Made by a program: the position numbers and the translations under genes | NCBI GenBank assembly: GCA_027491735.1 | Contig: JAOZGP010000009.1 | Location: 1 to 33,887 of the forward strand | Direction of reading: 5' to 3' | Length of the DNA stretch: 33,887 nucleotides | Source: Thermoproteota archaeon | GTDB taxonomy: Archaea > Korarchaeota > Korarchaeia > Korarchaeales > Korarchaeaceae | Shown here: positions 30,833 to 33,887 of the stretch, piece after piece | How the letters are laid out: every line of letters starts with the position of its first letter | Position numbering within the stretch: position 1 is the stretch's first letter | Notes under the pieces: model-generated | Told to the model about the DNA's origin: nothing | The model's input: only the letters and a program-made list of their open reading frames with translations | The model's database searches: none

Positions 30833-31218
30833 AGTTCTCCCTCCATGAGAAGGGATATCGCCTCAGCCAAATCTCCTCCTGTCTTGATCAAAGCCTCTCT
30901 AGCTTTCTCCTCTGATACCTTGGCCTGCGAAGCCACGAGTTTAACGTCCTCATCAGATGGAGCAGGTATCTGCTCTATTCTTTCTCTTTCCTCGTCCTTT
31001 ATTTCTTCTACATGGGTTGTCCTCACTTCATAACTTCCAGTTATCTGGAAGATCTCCTGGCCAGAGAACTTTGTCTTTATGACGCTGGGGTTCCTGAACA
31101 GATATTCCTCACCGCTCTCCAACCGAATTATTACTTCTGATGCGCTCAGTTCGTTGAAGTTTATATCCATCCCTCTGAAGGCCTTGCGGAGTTTGCGCAT
31201 ATTGAGACCACTAGACAT
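30829..31218 (-). CDS. nac: nascent polypeptide-associated complex protein (archaeal NAC)
   Basis: A 129-residue homodimeric factor that binds nascent chains at the ribosome exit. A NAC domain (about 20-75, with VIIRLESGEEYLFRNPSVIKTKFSGQEIFQITG) is joined by an acidic linker to a C-terminal UBA domain (about 88-129: SDEDVKLVASQAKVSEEKAREAL). The ATG at 31218 falls exactly where the transcript should start from the TATA box at 31241-31249, so a leaderless message is likely. ATG 31200 is an alternative. The HIT gene follows with a four-base overlap. Confidence 0.94.
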   Translation of the reverse strand: MSSGLNMRKLRKAFRGMDINFNELSASEVIIRLESGEEYLFRNPSVIKTKFSGQEIFQITGSYEVRTTHVEEIKDEERERIEQIPAPSDEDVKLVASQAKVSEEKAREALIKTGGDLAEAISLLMEGEL

Positions 31219-31240
31219 AAGTTATGTCCCTAGGCTACTC

Positions 31241-31249
31241 ATTAAAAAG
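31241..31249. promoter_or_regulatory. shared divergent TATA box (nac and MBF1)
   Basis: ATTAAAAAG, centred at 31245, is placed to start minus-strand transcription at about 31219 (the nac ATG) and plus-strand transcription at about 31271, eleven bases before TTG 31282. Confidence 0.55.
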
Positions 31250-31281
31250 TATCGAGTGAGACCTTGAGTAGGAGATCCGAG

Positions 31282-31851
31282 TTGACCAGAGGGCAGGTAT
31301 ATGTCTGTGAGGTATGCGGGAAGACCTTGGTAGGAGTTCCCACAGTTCTTGACCTAGGCCACTGCAAGATCACCATATGTCCCAAGTGTGCTAGAAAGAT
31401 AAGAGCGGAGAGAATAAGCAGAGAAGAGAGGAAGGTTGTTATCAGAAGAGAGGAGCGTCCTCCCATTCTAGAGAGGAGGAAACTTCCAAGGGTGGAGAAG
31501 AAGGTTCCTGCTGCCAGGAGAAAAGCCTCTTCCGAGGAGGTAGACCTGATAGACGGTTATGGGATGAGGATCAGAAAAGCGAGGGAATCTCTTGGACTCA
31601 CTGTCGAGCATGTGGCCAAGGCCCTGAACGTCAAAGCATCGCTCATAAGACATATAGAGGCTGAGGAGATCATACCACCCGTACACATAGCCAGAGGACT
31701 CGAGAAGCTGTTAGATATAAAGATAATAACCAGAAATCCAATTGAATCTCCGGACGCCTACGGCTCCGCTCCCACCACGTCAGTGGGTTTTAGAAAGCCT
31801 ACGATAGGGGAGATGGTAGATATAAAGGTTAAGAAGAATAGGAAGGAGTAG
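31282..31851 (+). CDS. multiprotein bridging factor MBF1-like protein
   Basis: A 189-residue archaeal MBF1 relative. An N-terminal zinc ribbon with CEVC and CPKC pairs (about 9-37) is followed by a basic linker and a Cro/C1-type helix-turn-helix (about 96-150: GMRIRKARESLGLTVEHVAKALNVKASLIRHIEAEE). Archaeal MBF1 has been linked to the ribosome and to transcription. The frame opens at TTG 31264, but TAGGAGA (31269-31275) is well spaced for TTG 31282, which then begins MTRGQVYVCEVCG. It is two bases from the next ATG and forms an operon with a DRG-like protein and rpiA. Confidence 0.9.
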   Translation: MTRGQVYVCEVCGKTLVGVPTVLDLGHCKITICPKCARKIRAERISREERKVVIRREERPPILERRKLPRVEKKVPAARRKASSEEVDLIDGYGMRIRKARESLGLTVEHVAKALNVKASLIRHIEAEEIIPPVHIARGLEKLLDIKIITRNPIESPDAYGSAPTTSVGFRKPTIGEMVDIKVKKNRKE

Positions 31852-31853
31852 AT

Positions 31854-33008
31854 ATGCCGACCAATCTCCCTCCTGAGGCTCTCAAGAAATGGGACGAGTA
31901 TTCTAGAGCGAGCACTCCTGAGGAGAAGTTCATCAAGCTGAGAGAGTTTTATGCCCTAATACCCAAACACAAGGGGACCGAAAAGCTGGAGAAGTTCATA
32001 AGAAGAAGGATGTCCGAGCTTCGTAAGGAGATTGAGAGGCAAAGGGCAGCTAGGTCGAAAAGAGGAATTGGATTTACTGTGGAGAAGAGGGGTGCTGCTC
32101 AGCTTGTCTTGATAGGCTGTACCAACTCAGGAAGGAGTACTTTGCTCTCTCTGCTCACCAATGCCAGACCAGAGATCTCTAGCGCCCCGTATACAACTGT
32201 TAACAGGCCTGAGGAAGGTATGATGGAATTTTCAGGGGCTAAAATTCAGATAGTAGAGGCTCCTCCGCTTGTTGTGGGAGGAGGACGGCTCACGAACCTC
32301 GCCATGACGCTGGCCTACAATGCTGACGCTTTAGGGATTGTCGTCAACAGCCACTCACTGGAGGATCTTGGGTCCATACTTGAGGTGCTCTCAAAGCATA
32401 GTATAGAGATCAGAAGGCCTGAGGGGTTCGTTCGCATCAAGAGGAGCAGAGCAGCTCCTGGCATCATAATAAGAAGGAAAGGTATACTTATCGATTGTAA
32501 GGAGAGCGATGTCAGGGAGCTTTTGAGAAGATATGGTGTTCGAAATGCCTATGTTGATGTAGAGGGAAGGGTTCGCCTATCTGATGTGGAATCAGCTCTC
32601 TTTAGAGAGATCAGATACAAGCCCTCAGTTCTGTTTGTGTCTAGGGGTGATCTCCTGAATGAGGAGAACTTGAAGCTTCTCAGATCACGTTACAATTTTT
32701 TCATAGATATCGTGCCCTTCACCAGCAACTCGATCATAGACAAGGAGGATTTGGGCAAGAAGATCTTGGACGCCTTGGGTCTCATTAGAATTTACACGAG
32801 GAATAAGATGGATAAAGAGGCTTCTGATAAGGCTCTTATCGTCAAGAGAGGATCTACTGCTCTAGATGTTGCTAGGATCATTCATGAGGAGCTTTATAGA
32901 AGATTTAGATATGCTAAAGTTTGGAGTGAAAGGCTTCCCTATAGCCCCATGAGGATCGGTCCTGATTTCGAGCTTGAGGATGGAGATCTCATCGAGATCG
33001 TCTGTTAG
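31854..33008 (+). CDS. degenerate DRG-like GTPase with TGS domain
   Basis: A 384-residue protein with the layout of archaeal DRG/Obg GTPases: a helical basic N-terminus (1-70), a GTPase-like domain with PYTT (112-115) and GAKIQIVE, and a C-terminal TGS domain (about 315-384: IRIYTRNKM, VKRGSTALDVARIIHEEL, YAKVW, LEDGDLIEIV). The nucleotide motifs are altered. The P-loop reads GCTNSGRST with Arg94 instead of lysine, the DxPG motif reads EAPP (135-138), and NKxD is replaced by VSRGD. It may bind nucleotide weakly or not at all. It follows MBF1 by two bases and precedes rpiA. Confidence 0.85.
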   Translation: MPTNLPPEALKKWDEYSRASTPEEKFIKLREFYALIPKHKGTEKLEKFIRRRMSELRKEIERQRAARSKRGIGFTVEKRGAAQLVLIGCTNSGRSTLLSLLTNARPEISSAPYTTVNRPEEGMMEFSGAKIQIVEAPPLVVGGGRLTNLAMTLAYNADALGIVVNSHSLEDLGSILEVLSKHSIEIRRPEGFVRIKRSRAAPGIIIRRKGILIDCKESDVRELLRRYGVRNAYVDVEGRVRLSDVESALFREIRYKPSVLFVSRGDLLNEENLKLLRSRYNFFIDIVPFTSNSIIDKEDLGKKILDALGLIRIYTRNKMDKEASDKALIVKRGSTALDVARIIHEELYRRFRYAKVWSERLPYSPMRIGPDFELEDGDLIEIVC

Positions 33009-33020
33009 AGGTGTGAACCT

Positions 33021-33731
33021 ATGGGCACATATGAGGAGAAGCTTCTAGTCTCTAAAGAGGCGGTAAAGATCCTCAGAAAGGAGGAACCTCGGAGAGTGGG
33101 TCTCGGATCCGGAACGACGATGGAGGTGTTCGTCAGGGAACTATCAAGGGATCCCATTTCAAGAAAAATTAACTTTGTTGCAAGCTCGAGAGCTATAAGG
33201 GTTATTGCCAAGAGGTTGGGGCTCTCAGTAGAGGATGAAGAGGGGTTTGAACCTGTCGACATGACGTTCGATGGTGCTGATGAGGTCGACGATCAGCTCA
33301 ATCTCCTCAAGGGGGGAGGGGGCTTCTTGACTCGAGAGAGGATATTGGCCGACTCTTCAGAAAAATACATAATCCTGGTAGATCACACGAAGGTCGTCAG
33401 ACAATTATGCACGGGCAAACCTCTTCCCGTGGAGGTAGTGAGATTTGGGGTGCTAAATACAGCTAAGAAGATATCCAGGCTAACCAACGGTAGGGTCACC
33501 TTGAGAAGGAGAAGTGAGGGCGTTTTTGTGACAGAAAACGGTAACTACATCTTAGATGTCCTCTTGGAGCCGTTGAATGACCCAATGGAGACATATAACA
33601 GACTTAAACTCACCTCAGGCGTTGTCGAAGTTGGCCTCTTCTGTCATCTAGCAGATCTCGTGTTGATAGGAGAGGGAAAATCAGTGAAATCACTGTCGCC
33701 AACCAGAAGCAGCCCAATTGAGAGGGTTTAA
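33021..33731 (+). CDS. rpiA: ribose-5-phosphate isomerase A
   Basis: It interconverts ribose 5-phosphate and ribulose 5-phosphate, supplying ribose for nucleotides. Its 236 residues match the RpiA family, with GLGSGTT (28-34) binding phosphate, the catalytic DGADEVD and KGGGGFLTRE motifs, and VDHTKVV. AGAGGTG (33007-33013) lies eight bases before the ATG at 33021, and the gene is thirteen bases from the preceding stop. It is complete. Some 30 bases after its stop the mobile-element end begins. Confidence 0.96.
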   Translation: MGTYEEKLLVSKEAVKILRKEEPRRVGLGSGTTMEVFVRELSRDPISRKINFVASSRAIRVIAKRLGLSVEDEEGFEPVDMTFDGADEVDDQLNLLKGGGGFLTRERILADSSEKYIILVDHTKVVRQLCTGKPLPVEVVRFGVLNTAKKISRLTNGRVTLRRRSEGVFVTENGNYILDVLLEPLNDPMETYNRLKLTSGVVEVGLFCHLADLVLIGEGKSVKSLSPTRSSPIERV

Positions 33732-33887
33732 TGACTCCGCTCCTGCTTCTTAGTTGTGTGCAGTTGACCTCCTCCCCGCACTGAAGTGCGAGGATTCCTA
33801 ACGGTTGCGTATATCCTCAGCCCCTTGCCAAGGATATACGTGGGGTGGGCCAGCACCCCGTTAAACCAACCTGCCCGCAAGGAGCAG
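33728..33887 (-). CDS. possible 3' end of tnpB, partial
   Basis: One minus-strand frame is open from the right edge (33886) through the hairpins and the presumed element end to TAA at 33730-33728. It includes ATVRNPRTSVRGGGQ, a kind of translated element end I recall in annotated archaeal TnpB proteins. Another frame stops early, near 33861, after LLLAGRLV. Which is the true TnpB end cannot be told without the upstream sequence. The first option would overlap the last bases of rpiA. Confidence 0.3.
   Translation of the reverse strand, partial: CSLRAGWFNGVLAHPTYILGKGLRIYATVRNPRTSVRGGGQLHTTKKQERSH
33763..33887 (-). mobile_element. right end of an IS200/IS605-type element with omega-RNA-like scaffold, cut by the window edge
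   Basis: Read on the minus strand, the sequence ends with GGAATCCTCGCAC, a TTCA loop, GTGCGGGGAGG and then GGTCAAC, which is the typical form of TnpB-element right ends in archaea. Inside it are two more hairpins: a perfect ten-pair stem (33808-33817 with 33831-33840) and GGGGTG/CACCCC (33842-33847 with 33854-33859). Such a stack at the 3' end of tnpB is expected for the guide RNA scaffold of TnpB nucleases. The guide would be read from flanking DNA below about 33763. The tnpB gene itself is outside the window. Confidence 0.7.

Noticed and set aside
1..33887. CRISPR array, rRNA gene, prophage or complete insertion sequence
   Set aside because: No regularly spaced repeats, rRNA-like sequence, phage structural genes or intact transposase gene were found on either strand.

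Overview
The window is archaeal chromosomal DNA, almost entirely coding, with short spacers, many four-base start/stop overlaps (GTGA, ATGA, TTGA), frequent GTG and TTG starts, A/T-rich TATA boxes about 25 bases ahead of transcripts, and heavy use of AGA/AGG arginine codons as in thermophiles. Markers such as L7Ae, S28e, L24e, S6e, aIF5B, aIF2-gamma, NAC, MBF1, archaeosine transglycosylase, GTP-dependent dephospho-CoA kinase, a Gins23-MCM pair and Hel308 show it is archaeal. The mix of crenarchaeal-type traits (a proteasome beta subunit of the Sulfolobus non-catalytic kind, gins23 next to mcm) with an Era-like GTPase/DUF2073/zinc-ribbon cassette that I associate with Euryarchaeota fits a deep lineage such as Korarchaeota. 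That placement is an inference.

Layout. 1-226: spacer with a possible decayed TnpB tail. 227-4736: translation block (L7Ae, S28e, L24e, aIF5B, S6e, aIF2-gamma), followed by a tRNA-Gly with an intron. 4883-7130: purA (minus), a small unknown gene, tRNA-Thr and a proteasome beta subunit lacking the catalytic threonine. 7228-10510: overlapping M20 peptidase, site-2 protease and Nog1-like GTPase genes. 10523-12595: a membrane-anchored winged-helix protein diverging from a Toprim protein and a UPF0201 protein. 12598-15396 (minus): NAD kinase, tRNA-Leu, a degenerate TrmG10-like protein and RNase Z, with the tRNA lying inside the NAD kinase reading frame. 15482-24128: gins23, intein-containing mcm, hel308, purB and a beta-CASP nuclease. 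24182-25490: Era-like GTPase, DUF2073-like protein and zinc-ribbon protein. 25476-27418 (minus): a geranylgeranyl-reductase-like flavoprotein and TrmI. 27591-29669: a small winged-helix protein and TgtA. 29653-31218 (minus): NAC, HIT protein, tRNA-Pro and dephospho-CoA kinase. 31282-33731: MBF1, a degenerate DRG-like GTPase and RpiA. 33763-33887: the right end of an IS200/IS605-type element with three hairpins, whose body lies beyond the window.

Taken together this is a housekeeping region: translation initiation, tRNA maturation (RNase Z, TrmI, TgtA, four tRNA genes), DNA replication and repair, purine synthesis (purA, purB) and cofactor synthesis (NADP, CoA). The most unusual points are the tRNA-Leu gene embedded in frame in the 3' end of nadK, upstream of the gene for the enzyme that trims tRNA 3' ends; three proteins that keep a family fold but lack its active-site residues (proteasome beta, TrmG10-like, DRG-like); the MCM intein with an eroded endonuclease; and the TnpB-associated RNA scaffold at the right edge. 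I found no CRISPR array, rRNA, prophage or complete insertion sequence, and no gene-free stretch longer than 300 bases.
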